A stretch of 12,237 nt of DNA from an uncultured Chloroflexota bacterium (GTDB taxonomy: Bacteria; Chloroflexota; Dehalococcoidia; SM23-28-2; RBG-16-64-32): positions 1 through 12,237 of the forward strand of contig CAJXNA010000032.1 of the NCBI GenBank assembly GCA_913056415.1. The letters run 5' to 3'. How positions within the stretch are numbered: the stretch's first letter is position 1; each line of letters opens with the position of its first letter. The notes under the pieces are model-generated. The model did not search any database. It worked only from the letters and a program-made list of their open reading frames with translations, and was not told the DNA's origin. This document shows, piece by piece, positions 6,640-12,237 of this stretch. Both the position numbers and the translations under genes were made by a program.

Positions 6640-7794
6640 CTAGTCGGCCTTGGACCGATAGAATCGATCGATCTCATCCAGCGCCCGCTCGATGTCGTCG
6701 GGCTCGTTATACAGGTGCGGAGAGAATCGGAGGACATCTCGTCGGGCGGAAACAACCACCTGCCGTGAACTGAGATGGCGGGCGATCTCCTTCGGATCGG
6801 CGCCGGGGAACCGCGCCGCCACGATGGAGGTGCGCTCCTTCTCGTCCTGAGGTGAGACGACTTCGGCGTTCCGTTCCCGCAGACCCTCGATTAGCTGGTC
6901 GGCCAGGCGTCTGTTCCGGTCGAATATCCGGTCGATACCGATCCCCAGCAGGTACTCGATAGACGCCGTCAGGCCTAACGCGCAGCCGTAGGCCATGGTG
7001 CTGAACTCGAACCGCCTCGCCGTCTCCGCGTACTCGATCCGGTCCGCCTTCAGCTCCCACATCTCCCTGTGGCTGCGAAAGCCGACTAGCCCAGGGTCAA
7101 GCTTGCCCTGCAAATGGGGCGCGAGGTACAACACCGCCACGCCGAACGGCCCGCACAGCCACTTGTAGGAGGCGGCTACCAGGGCATCCACTCCCGAGGC
7201 AGCGACATCGATGGGGACGGCGCCGGCTGACTGCGAAGCGTCAACGACGAGCAGCGCGCCATGCTTGTGAGCGGCCTCCGCCAGATCGGCTACGTTATAC
7301 ATCTGTCCCGTGCTGTACTCAACATCAGAGATGCAGACCGCGGCCGTGTTGCCGTCGATAAGTCGAATCAAGCCATCGGGGCTGACGTAACCGTTCCTCG
7401 CCCCGGCTAACCTGACCTCGCAGCCTGTGCTACGAGCCACGCGCGCCCAGGGGTAGATCGTGCTCGGAAACGTGACGTCCGTTCCCACCACGTTGGCCTC
7501 GGGACCGGGAGCGACAGCCCAGGCGAGCGAAGCCAGTAGCTCCGTTGCGCTGGAGCCCACCGCGATGTCCTCAGGGCGAGCGTTGAACAGCTGCGCCGCC
7601 GCTACGTGAAGACCCTCGAAGACCGATTCCTCAGCGGCCTCATCGAACGTCAGAGTACCGTTCTCAGTCAGCTCTTTGAACCAGTCGGTCGTTGACGCTT
7701 CTGCGCCCCTGTACATCAGGCAGACGGAAGCGGTATTGAGATACGCGCTCTTGCGACTCGCCGGGAAATCGCTGGCATCAACGATCGGTTCCAA
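6640..7794 (-). CDS. Class V PLP-dependent aminotransferase-fold enzyme (cysteine desulfurase/kynureninase-like)
   Basis: A fold-type I PLP enzyme of the class V group, about 384 residues from this start. Counting from the further upstream TTG at 7818: the PLP-binding lysine is Lys219 in ASYKWLCGPFG; the cofactor-ring residues are Asp193 and Gln196 in VVDASQSAG; and the phosphate-binding region is AVGSSATELL. The C-terminus has the family signature RFSPHLYNEPDDIERAL. I do not see the loop cysteine of NifS/IscS-type desulfurases, so isopenicillin-N-epimerase-like, kynureninase-like or another lyase function is equally plausible. Two TTG starts have Shine-Dalgarno sites: 7794 (AAGGGGG just upstream, beginning nine residues later) and 7818 (GAGG, 5 nt). 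I chose 7794; the difference is eight residues. It diverges from purU and precedes the cupin gene. Confidence 0.88.
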   Translation of the reverse strand: MEPIVDASDFPASRKSAYLNTASVCLMYRGAEASTTDWFKELTENGTLTFDEAAEESVFEGLHVAAAQLFNARPEDIAVGSSATELLASLAWAVAPGPEANVVGTDVTFPSTIYPWARVARSTGCEVRLAGARNGYVSPDGLIRLIDGNTAAVCISDVEYSTGQMYNVADLAEAAHKHGALLVVDASQSAGAVPIDVAASGVDALVAASYKWLCGPFGVAVLYLAPHLQGKLDPGLVGFRSHREMWELKADRIEYAETARRFEFSTMAYGCALGLTASIEYLLGIGIDRIFDRNRRLADQLIEGLRERNAEVVSPQDEKERTSIVAARFPGADPKEIARHLSSRQVVVSARRDVLRFSPHLYNEPDDIERALDEIDRFYRSKAD

Positions 7795-7916
7795 TTCGCC
7801 CCCTTCTAGGTCGCGCAACCCGTCCTCGCCCGCGCCTTCACATCTTACATCGCCAAGATGGAAGAGCGAGGCGCAACCTCAAGCACGACCCCACCGTCCC
7901 GCGCCTGCAACACCAC

Positions 7917-7925
7917 TGCTATAAT
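7917..7925 (+). promoter_or_regulatory. Extended -10 promoter of purU
   Basis: TGCTATAAT is a perfect extended -10 element (TGn plus TATAAT) in otherwise GC-rich DNA. No -35 box is present at the usual spacing, which extended -10 promoters can tolerate. Transcription would begin around 7931-7933, just before the ATG at 7945. It overlaps the upstream in-frame ATG at 7924, which argues against that codon as the start. Confidence 0.6.
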
Positions 7926-7944
7926 GTCGTCATCCCACACGAAG

Positions 7945-8808
7945 ATGGACGATAAAGCCGTAACCGCAGTCCTCCTCCTCTCCTGCCCCGACCAGAAGGG
8001 GCTGGTCGCCTCCGTCTCCGACTTCCTCTACCGTAACGACGGCAACATCATCCACGCCGACCAGCACACGGACGCCGAACAGGAGCTCTTCCTCCAGCGC
8101 GTGGAGTGGGAGCTCGCCGGATTCCGCGTCCCCCGCGAGGGTATCGCCGAGGCGTTCCGCCCCATCGCCGAGCGGTTCGGCATGACCTGGAGCCTCCACT
8201 TCTCCGATTACGTGCCGCGCATCGCCGTCTTCGTCTCCCAACAGGCCCACTGCATGTACGACCTGCTCGCCCGCCAGCGCATGGGCGAGTTCCGCGCGGA
8301 GATGCCGCTGGTGATCAGCAACCACCCCGACCTGCGCTCGGTCGCCGCCGGCTTCGGTGCCCATTATCACCACTTCCCGATCACCGCTGACACGAAGGCC
8401 GCCCAGGAGCAGGCGATCATCGAGACGCTGGAGGTGCAGCGCATCGACCTCATCGTCCTCGCCCGCTACATGCAGATCATCAGCGGCGAGTTCGTCGCCC
8501 GCTATCCCAACCGGATCATCAACATTCACCACTCGTTTCTGCCCGCCTTCGCCGGCGCGCGCCCCTACCACCAGGCCTACGAGCGCGGCGTCAAGGTGAT
8601 CGGCGCCACCGCCCACTACGTCACCGTGGAGCTGGACCAGGGCCCGATCATAGATCAGGACGTCGTGCGGGCCAGCCATCGCGACTCCGTCGCCGACCTG
8701 GTGCGCAAGGGGAGGGACCTGGAGAAGGTGGTGCTGGCGCGCGCGGTGGACCTCCACCTGCGCAACCGCATCGTCGTCTACGGCAACAAGACCGTCGTGT
8801 TCGACTAG
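7945..8808 (+). CDS. purU: Formyltetrahydrofolate deformylase
   Basis: Hydrolyses 10-formyl-tetrahydrofolate to tetrahydrofolate and formate (EC 3.5.1.10), balancing one-carbon pools and, in some bacteria, supplying formate for purine synthesis. From 7945 the protein has 287 residues, close to the 280 of the E. coli enzyme. An N-terminal ACT domain (about 7-85, beginning AVLLLSCPDQKGLV) is followed by a formyltransferase-type domain (about 92-280). The catalytic triad is visible: Asn193 and His195 in INIHHSFLP, and Asp231 in ELDQGPII. ARPYHQAYERGVKVIGATAHY is almost the same as in E. coli PurU. The frame is open further upstream to 7858, but the promoter at 7917-7925 and the family N-terminus support 7945. 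The leader is short and has only a weak GAAG. It is the only plus-strand gene, and its stop lies 5 bp from the convergent SRPBCC gene. Confidence 0.95.
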   Translation: MDDKAVTAVLLLSCPDQKGLVASVSDFLYRNDGNIIHADQHTDAEQELFLQRVEWELAGFRVPREGIAEAFRPIAERFGMTWSLHFSDYVPRIAVFVSQQAHCMYDLLARQRMGEFRAEMPLVISNHPDLRSVAAGFGAHYHHFPITADTKAAQEQAIIETLEVQRIDLIVLARYMQIISGEFVARYPNRIINIHHSFLPAFAGARPYHQAYERGVKVIGATAHYVTVELDQGPIIDQDVVRASHRDSVADLVRKGRDLEKVVLARAVDLHLRNRIVVYGNKTVVFD

Positions 8809-8813
8809 GGAAG

Positions 8814-9416
8814 CTAGGAGGGCTCCCCGCCCCCCTCCTGACGCTCCGCCTCGCTCTCCTCCTGGCGCTCCACCGAGCTCTCCACCGAGCCCCCCTCCCG
8901 GCGCTCCTCCAGGCTCTCCACCGGGCTCTCCTCCTGGCGCTCCACCGAGCTCTCCTCCTGGCTCTGACCCAGGCTCCCCCTCGGGCTCCCCTCAAGCTTC
9001 TCCTTGATGTTGGCCAGGCCTTCCTGCATCGCCTTGCGGGTGGATGACCTTGCAGCCAAGCCGATGATCGACCCCGCCAGCCCGCTCGGCGGCTCGAACC
9101 GCTCGATGAGCAGCGTGCCGCCCTCCCGCGGTTGCATCTCGAACGACCAGCCGAACTTCATCCCCATCGCACCCGTCGTTCGCCAGCCGAACCGCTCGTT
9201 CGGCTGGTGCTCCGTCACCTCCACCGTGTCGTTGGCGGTAATCCCGAAGTTCTTGCCCTTCGACCGGTAGCTGGCGCCAACGCCGACCGGCCCCTCGGAG
9301 GTCTTCTTGATCTCCATACAGTGGCTCCACTCCGGGTGCTTCTCCAGGTCCGCCAGGTAGGCGAACACCTCTTCCGGTGGCGCGCTGATCTGCGTCTGAA
9401 ACTCCATCATCGCCAT
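8814..9416 (-). CDS. SRPBCC (START/polyketide-cyclase-like) protein with an octapeptide-repeat tail
   Basis: A 200-residue cytoplasmic protein. Residues 1-145 form one SRPBCC helix-grip domain: FQTQISAPPEEVFAYLADLEKHPEW is the typical opening, and the central strands (GKNFGITANDTVEV, FGWSFEMQP, TLLIERFE) and long C-terminal helix (120-142) follow. Such domains bind hydrophobic ligands; none can be named here. Residues 148-195 are a charged tail of six 8-residue units such as SSVERQEE and SPVESLEE, probably helical or disordered. The ATG at 9416 is fixed by the excellent Shine-Dalgarno AAGGAGGT 6 nt upstream, so the open frame up to 9482 is not used. It follows the sulfite-oxidase-like gene by 58 bp, probably in the same operon. 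The tail could be lineage-specific padding gained by repeat slippage. Confidence 0.88.
   Translation of the reverse strand: MAMMEFQTQISAPPEEVFAYLADLEKHPEWSHCMEIKKTSEGPVGVGASYRSKGKNFGITANDTVEVTEHQPNERFGWRTTGAMGMKFGWSFEMQPREGGTLLIERFEPPSGLAGSIIGLAARSSTRKAMQEGLANIKEKLEGSPRGSLGQSQEESSVERQEESPVESLEERREGGSVESSVERQEESEAERQEGGGEPS
8832..8975 (-). repeat. In-frame 24-bp tandem repeat in the SRPBCC gene
   Basis: Six imperfect 24-bp units encode the octads SLGQSQEE, SSVERQEE, SPVESLEE, RREGGSVE, SSVERQEE and SEAERQEG. The second and fifth units contain a perfect 31-bp direct repeat (8925-8955 and 8853-8883), exactly 72 bp apart. The period is a multiple of three, so changes in copy number keep the frame. 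Confidence 0.85.
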
Positions 9417-9422
9417 GTTTAG

Positions 9423-9430
9423 ACCTCCTT
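9423..9430 (-). promoter_or_regulatory. Perfect Shine-Dalgarno of the SRPBCC gene
   Basis: AAGGAGGT, complementary to the 16S rRNA 3' end, 6 nt before the ATG at 9416. It decides the start and predicts strong translation of this gene relative to others in the run. Confidence 0.85.
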
Positions 9431-9474
9431 CTAGGGCAATAACCGCTCGAACCGTCCGGTTGCCTGCGTCGGCG

Positions 9475-10587
9475 TCATTCAACTACCACGTCTACACGCT
9501 GGGCCATGTTGTTACCCATGCCCTGGTAGTTCCACATCTGATCTACGGACTGCACGTTGCCCTCGCTGTCCGTGGCGCGCACGCATAGCGTATACCTGCC
9601 CGGCGTCGCCTGCCAGCCGAAGGACCACCCCCGCCAGGCGTATGGCGACACCTCCTCCCCCGGCTCCGCCTCCGCCCACGTCGAGCCGCCATCCACGCTT
9701 ACCTCCACCCGCGAGACGGCCAACCGCCCGGCCCAGGCCCTGCCCGTTAGCGTGACCGGCCCAGATTCCACCAGGCGGCTGCGTGTGGCGAAATCCGGTA
9801 CCCCAGGCGGTATCATCAGCGCCCGCACCCTGATCAGCGTTACCGGCTCGCCGGGATCGTCCGCCTCTTGCGAGTAGCGATAAGTCTGCGACATCTGGTA
9901 CCCCTGGAACGGCTCCGCCACAGCCTCTACGCCGGCCAGCCATTTTACGCTCGCCATCCCGTACCAGCCGGGCACGATGAGGCGTAGCGGATAGCCGTGC
10001 TGCGGCTGAAGCGGCTCGCCGTTCATCTCGTAGGCCAGCAGCACCTCATCGCGCCTGGCCTCGGCTGTGCTCAGGCTGCGCTCGTAGGAATGGAGCTCGC
10101 CTCCCTGCACTCCCCGATCGAGGCCGCTGAAGACGATCTCGATCGCCTCGTCGCTGACGCCGGCCTCCTCCAGCAGCCCTCGCAGCGGCGTGCCCCTCCA
10201 CTCCGCGGTCCCAATCGCCTCCAGCAGCCACGGCTGGCTGATCGGCCGTGGCGTCAGGAGCGCCCGGCCGTTGCCTGCGCACTCCATCGTCACGGTAATA
10301 GTAACTGCCGGTCGCGCCTTGATCTCGTCCAGCGTAAGGCTCATCGGCTTGGAGACCAGCCCTCCCACCTTCAGCCGCCAGCCCTTGGCGTCCACCTCCG
10401 GGATGTCGAAGTGGACGAGGAGGTAGTGCATGCCCGTGGGCGTGATCGGGTAGCGCAACCCCTCCAGCGGCATGCCCCTGTTACGCAGGGCCAGCTGGAC
10501 CTCCTCCTTGTAGAAGCTATCTCCCGGCTCTAGCTCCTTACCATCGGCAACCGCCGGAAATCGGTCGCTCACGTCACGTTCGCTCAT
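9475..10587 (-). CDS. Molybdopterin-dependent sulfite-oxidase-family oxidoreductase
   Basis: A 370-residue enzyme of the sulfite oxidase family (molybdopterin-binding domain about 45-225, Mo-co dimerisation domain about 245-365). Cys103 in TMECAGNGR is the expected Mo ligand; GYPLRLIVPGWYGMASVKWL (198-217) is the conserved cofactor-binding stretch. The C-terminal Ig-like domain shows VSRVEVSVDGGSTW and ends near MWNYQGMGNN. There is no cytochrome b5 domain, and no Tat twin-arginine signal is visible, although many relatives are exported. The start is ATG 10587, with GAGGG at 10600-10596 8 nt upstream; the open frame to 10659 would overlap the SDR gene. It lies 22 bp behind the SDR gene, indicating co-transcription. 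Whether the substrate is sulfite or another oxide cannot be said. Confidence 0.92.
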   Translation of the reverse strand: MSERDVSDRFPAVADGKELEPGDSFYKEEVQLALRNRGMPLEGLRYPITPTGMHYLLVHFDIPEVDAKGWRLKVGGLVSKPMSLTLDEIKARPAVTITVTMECAGNGRALLTPRPISQPWLLEAIGTAEWRGTPLRGLLEEAGVSDEAIEIVFSGLDRGVQGGELHSYERSLSTAEARRDEVLLAYEMNGEPLQPQHGYPLRLIVPGWYGMASVKWLAGVEAVAEPFQGYQMSQTYRYSQEADDPGEPVTLIRVRALMIPPGVPDFATRSRLVESGPVTLTGRAWAGRLAVSRVEVSVDGGSTWAEAEPGEEVSPYAWRGWSFGWQATPGRYTLCVRATDSEGNVQSVDQMWNYQGMGNNMAQRVDVVVE

Positions 10588-10595
10588 GACTTCTT

Positions 10596-10600
10596 CCCTC
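10596..10600 (-). promoter_or_regulatory. Ribosome binding site of the sulfite-oxidase-like gene
   Basis: GAGGG, 8 nt before the ATG at 10587. It supports a start downstream of the SDR stop instead of the overlapping upstream start at 10659. Confidence 0.6.
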
Positions 10601-10609
10601 GATGACGCT

Positions 10610-11488
10610 TCACGATTGCGCGGTTCCGGAGTCACCTGCATCTTGCTCCGATTCGACACGCTGGTTCTCGCGGAGCTCAGCCAGCTTCTGGAAGCTCGCG
10701 TTCACTCCACTGCGCTCACCTATCCACTCGCCCAGGCCCGGCGACATAGCGGCGACCGCCAGTAGCAACCGGATGAGGCCGGGGTTAACGATCACCTCCG
10801 GCAACTCCTTCTTGATCGCCCGTATGACGCCACTGGCCACCGCCTCCGGCTTCGACACACCCAGCCTGCGTGGTGCTTCCAGGCCGAACTCCTCTTTCGT
10901 CTTCGCGTACATCCCCTCCTGTACTACGAAACCTGGACAGACTACTGACGCGCTGACCCCATGGCGGCGGTACGTGCCCCGCAGCGACTGGGTGAACCCG
11001 ATGAGCCCGGCCTTCGTCGCGCCGTACGACTCATTGCAGGCCGGGCCGGCCTTGCCGGCAAGCGAGGACATGTTGACGATATGCCCTTGCCCTCGCTCCA
11101 GCATGCCCGGAAGGACCAGCCACGTAAGGTGCATGGGCGCGACTAGGTTAACGCGCACAATCTCCTCGATCTCCTCAGGCTGGAGCTTGTGATACGTCAT
11201 TATGAGTTCGATCCCGGCGTTGTTGACGAGAACGTCGATAGCGCCGAACTCGGACCGTGATCTCTCGACCAGCGATTCCAGCGCTGACCTGTCCCCAACG
11301 TCCGTGGGAACGGCGATGGCTCTCACGCCGAGCCGCTCAACTGACTTACGCACCTCCTCCAGCGCGCTGGCAGAGCGCGCGGCTAGGACGAGGTTCATGC
11401 CCTGTTTCGCCAGCGCCCGGGCCACGTAGACGCCGATCCCCTTCGAGGCGCCCGTGAGGATTGCCGTGCGGCCCTTGAGATCCTTCAT
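10610..11488 (-). CDS. Short-chain dehydrogenase/reductase (SDR)
   Basis: A classical NAD(P)-dependent SDR with a Rossmann fold. TGASKGIG (12-19) binds the dinucleotide; Asp63 (PTDV), NNAG (89-92) and Asn114 are structural residues. The catalytic set is Ser142, Tyr155 and Lys159 (YGATK). Arg38 after the second strand favours NADP(H). Beyond about 245 it has an extra amphipathic segment (LIRLLLAVAAMSPGLGEWIG) and a polar tail, giving 292 residues against the usual 250, which suggests membrane or partner contact. AAGGAG at 11500-11495 lies 6 nt before the ATG at 11488. It is followed 22 bp later by the sulfite-oxidase-like gene. The substrate is unknown; the carboxyl half resembles SDRs acting on lipid or keto substrates, which is a guess. 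Confidence 0.9.
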   Translation of the reverse strand: MKDLKGRTAILTGASKGIGVYVARALAKQGMNLVLAARSASALEEVRKSVERLGVRAIAVPTDVGDRSALESLVERSRSEFGAIDVLVNNAGIELIMTYHKLQPEEIEEIVRVNLVAPMHLTWLVLPGMLERGQGHIVNMSSLAGKAGPACNESYGATKAGLIGFTQSLRGTYRRHGVSASVVCPGFVVQEGMYAKTKEEFGLEAPRRLGVSKPEAVASGVIRAIKKELPEVIVNPGLIRLLLAVAAMSPGLGEWIGERSGVNASFQKLAELRENQRVESEQDAGDSGTAQS

Positions 11489-11525
11489 CGTTAGCTCCTT
11501 TCCAAACGCCGGTCAGTCAGTGGCG

Positions 11526-11582
11526 CTACCCCTCCTCCCGCCAGCGCACCTCGTACAGCCGCACCGGCTCCTCGACAGGCAG
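11526..11582 (-). pseudogene. Orphan class III cyclase C-terminal relic between the RAM and SDR genes
   Basis: Minus-strand frame ending at 11526 (TAG) reads LPVEEPVRLYEVRWREEG. It matches the real cyclase end (EDPVRLYEVRW) at 30 of 36 bases (11541-11576 versus 11893-11928), without gaps. Upstream it runs straight into the RAM gene in a different frame, so nothing remains of the rest of the enzyme. There is no start codon or ribosome site. This looks like the stump of a tandem paralogous cyclase, or the far flank of an insertion that brought the RAM gene. Confidence 0.55.
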
Positions 11583-11583
11583 C

Positions 11584-11835
11584 CTAGCTCAGCTCGACAA
11601 TCACGCACGTATTCGTTCGCTCTACGCCCTGCAGACGCTGAACGCCCTCGGAGACGGCCCAGCCCAGCCTGTTCAAGTCTTCTGACTCCAGCAGGGCGAT
11701 AACGTCGAAGGGGCCAGTCGTCGTGTCTGCCGATAAGACTTTGGCATCAGCAACGGCCAGCCTCTGGAGTCCCTGGTGGACACGCCTCGCCGTCCCTGCC
11801 ACGCACTCAATCAGGATGTACGCTCGAACCGGCAT
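11584..11835 (-). CDS. Stand-alone Lrp/AsnC ligand-binding (RAM) domain protein
   Basis: An 83-residue protein made up only of the RAM (AsnC_trans_reg) domain: strand AYILIECVAG, helix TARRVHQGLQRL, strand AKVLSADTTTGPFDVIALLE, helix SEDLNRLGWAVSEGVQRL and a last strand TNTCVIVEL. The TTGPFDV stretch is the hallmark (T-G-x-D-x). There is no helix-turn-helix, so it cannot bind DNA like Lrp. Stand-alone RAM proteins form dimers or octamers that bind amino acids. The ATG at 11835 has AAGGGGG 8 nt upstream; a TTG at 11841 is too close to it. It lies 42 bp downstream of the cyclase stop and is probably co-transcribed with it. Its ligand is unknown. Confidence 0.85.
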   Translation of the reverse strand: MPVRAYILIECVAGTARRVHQGLQRLAVADAKVLSADTTTGPFDVIALLESEDLNRLGWAVSEGVQRLQGVERTNTCVIVELS

Positions 11836-11843
11836 ATCCAAAG

Positions 11844-11850
11844 CCCCCTT
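11844..11850 (-). promoter_or_regulatory. Ribosome binding site of the RAM gene
   Basis: AAGGGGG, 8 nt before the ATG at 11835 but only 2 nt before the in-frame TTG at 11841. It therefore favours the ATG. Confidence 0.6.
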
Positions 11851-11877
11851 CGTCGTCCGCCGTTGTGCGCGGCTCCA

Positions 11878-12237
11878 TCAGTCCTCTCCCTGCCACCTCA
11901 CCTCATACAGCCGCACGGGGTCCTCGAAGCCGCGGAGGACCGTATCGCCGCGGTTGGCGAACAGGAACTCCTTGCCCGCCACCAGCTCTCTGACGACGTT
12001 CGATGCCAGGACCTCGCCGCCCTGGGCCTGGGCTGCAATGCGAGCCGCCAGGATCACTGCCGTTCCGAACAGATCCTCGTCCTCAGCTATAGGCTCTCCG
12101 GCGTTGAGGCCGACACGCACCCGTATCGGCTCCTGCGCCGACTCGTTGTGCGCCGCGAACGCCCGCTGCATGGCGATGGCGCACTCCAGCGACCGCGTCG
12201 CCGAGGAGAAAGAGGCCATGAACCCGTCACCCATCGT
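11878..12237 (-). CDS. Class III adenylate/guanylate cyclase domain protein, N-terminus outside window
   Basis: The C-terminal 119 residues of a nucleotide cyclase homology domain, which makes cAMP or cGMP when active. TMGDGFMASF at the window edge contains the second metal-binding Asp. VRVGLNAGEPIAEDEDLFGTAVILAARIAAQAQGGEVLAS follows the family order. The transition-state Arg is present (AAR), but the position usually held by Asn (VNxAAR) is Ile (VILAAR). The protein ends in a short RGFEDPVRLYEVRW tail just after the cyclase fold, so no further domain follows; sensor or kinase-like domains, if any, lie upstream out of view. The stop is TGA at 11878. The family is clear; activity and nucleotide are uncertain because of the Asn change. 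Confidence 0.9.
   Translation of the reverse strand, partial: TMGDGFMASFSSATRSLECAIAMQRAFAAHNESAQEPIRVRVGLNAGEPIAEDEDLFGTAVILAARIAAQAQGGEVLASNVVRELVAGKEFLFANRGDTVLRGFEDPVRLYEVRWQGED

Noticed and set aside
7919..7926. ATG at 7924 as the purU start
   Set aside because: It overlaps the TATAAT box, has no ribosome site, and adds residues not seen in the family.
7930..8757. 275-codon open frame on the minus strand opposite purU
   Set aside because: Low-complexity translation rich in Gly, Asp, Val and His; shadow of purU, whose catalytic residues are clear.
8809..8813. Shared bidirectional terminator between purU and the SRPBCC gene
   Set aside because: Only 5 bp separate the two stops and no T-rich hairpin is visible across the junction.

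Overview
This window is GC-rich bacterial chromosome with ordinary Shine-Dalgarno sites and GTG/TTG as well as ATG starts. Nearly all genes lie on the minus strand; only purU is on the plus strand. The mix of genes suggests an uncultured Chloroflexota (Dehalococcoidia-like) bacterium: a class III cyclase ending in a PVRLYEVRW-type tail, citramalate synthase, a molybdopterin sulfite-oxidase-like enzyme, a short-chain dehydrogenase and a secreted subtilase with thrombospondin type 3 repeats. That assignment is inference; no rRNA, tRNA or marker protein is present to settle it.

Layout from left to right. At 1-1791 (minus, C-terminus outside the window) is a secreted S8 protease with all catalytic residues. 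About 460 bp with no convincing gene follows. Next come a 70-residue zinc-ribbon protein with a near-consensus promoter and a secreted calcineurin-like/purple-acid-phosphatase-like phosphoesterase. Positions 3886-4430 hold a HicA/HicB toxin-antitoxin pair in antitoxin-first order. It sits directly behind cimA (citramalate synthase, the first step of the pyruvate route to isoleucine), which is preceded by a small cupin protein and a class V PLP enzyme.

The plus-strand purU (formyltetrahydrofolate deformylase) diverges from the PLP enzyme and has a textbook extended -10 promoter, which moves its start to 7945. It converges, 5 bp apart, on a minus-strand run: class III cyclase (N-terminus outside the window), a stand-alone Lrp/AsnC-type RAM domain, a short-chain dehydrogenase, a sulfite-oxidase-like enzyme, and an SRPBCC protein with an octapeptide-repeat tail. 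Spacings of 22-121 bp suggest that much of this run is co-transcribed.

The most unusual signal lies between genes. Two intergenic spacers (6555-6602 and 11526-11582) carry orphan copies of the last 15-19 codons of a class III cyclase, stop codon included. A third spacer (3842-3858) carries a perfect 17-bp copy of a sequence from the last codons of cimA. In two of the three cases a small module (hicBA, or the RAM gene) lies between the intact gene end and the orphan copy. This could reflect insertion behind gene 3' ends or decay of tandem duplicates. I see no CRISPR array, RNA gene, transposase or integrase, and no clearly new multi-gene system.
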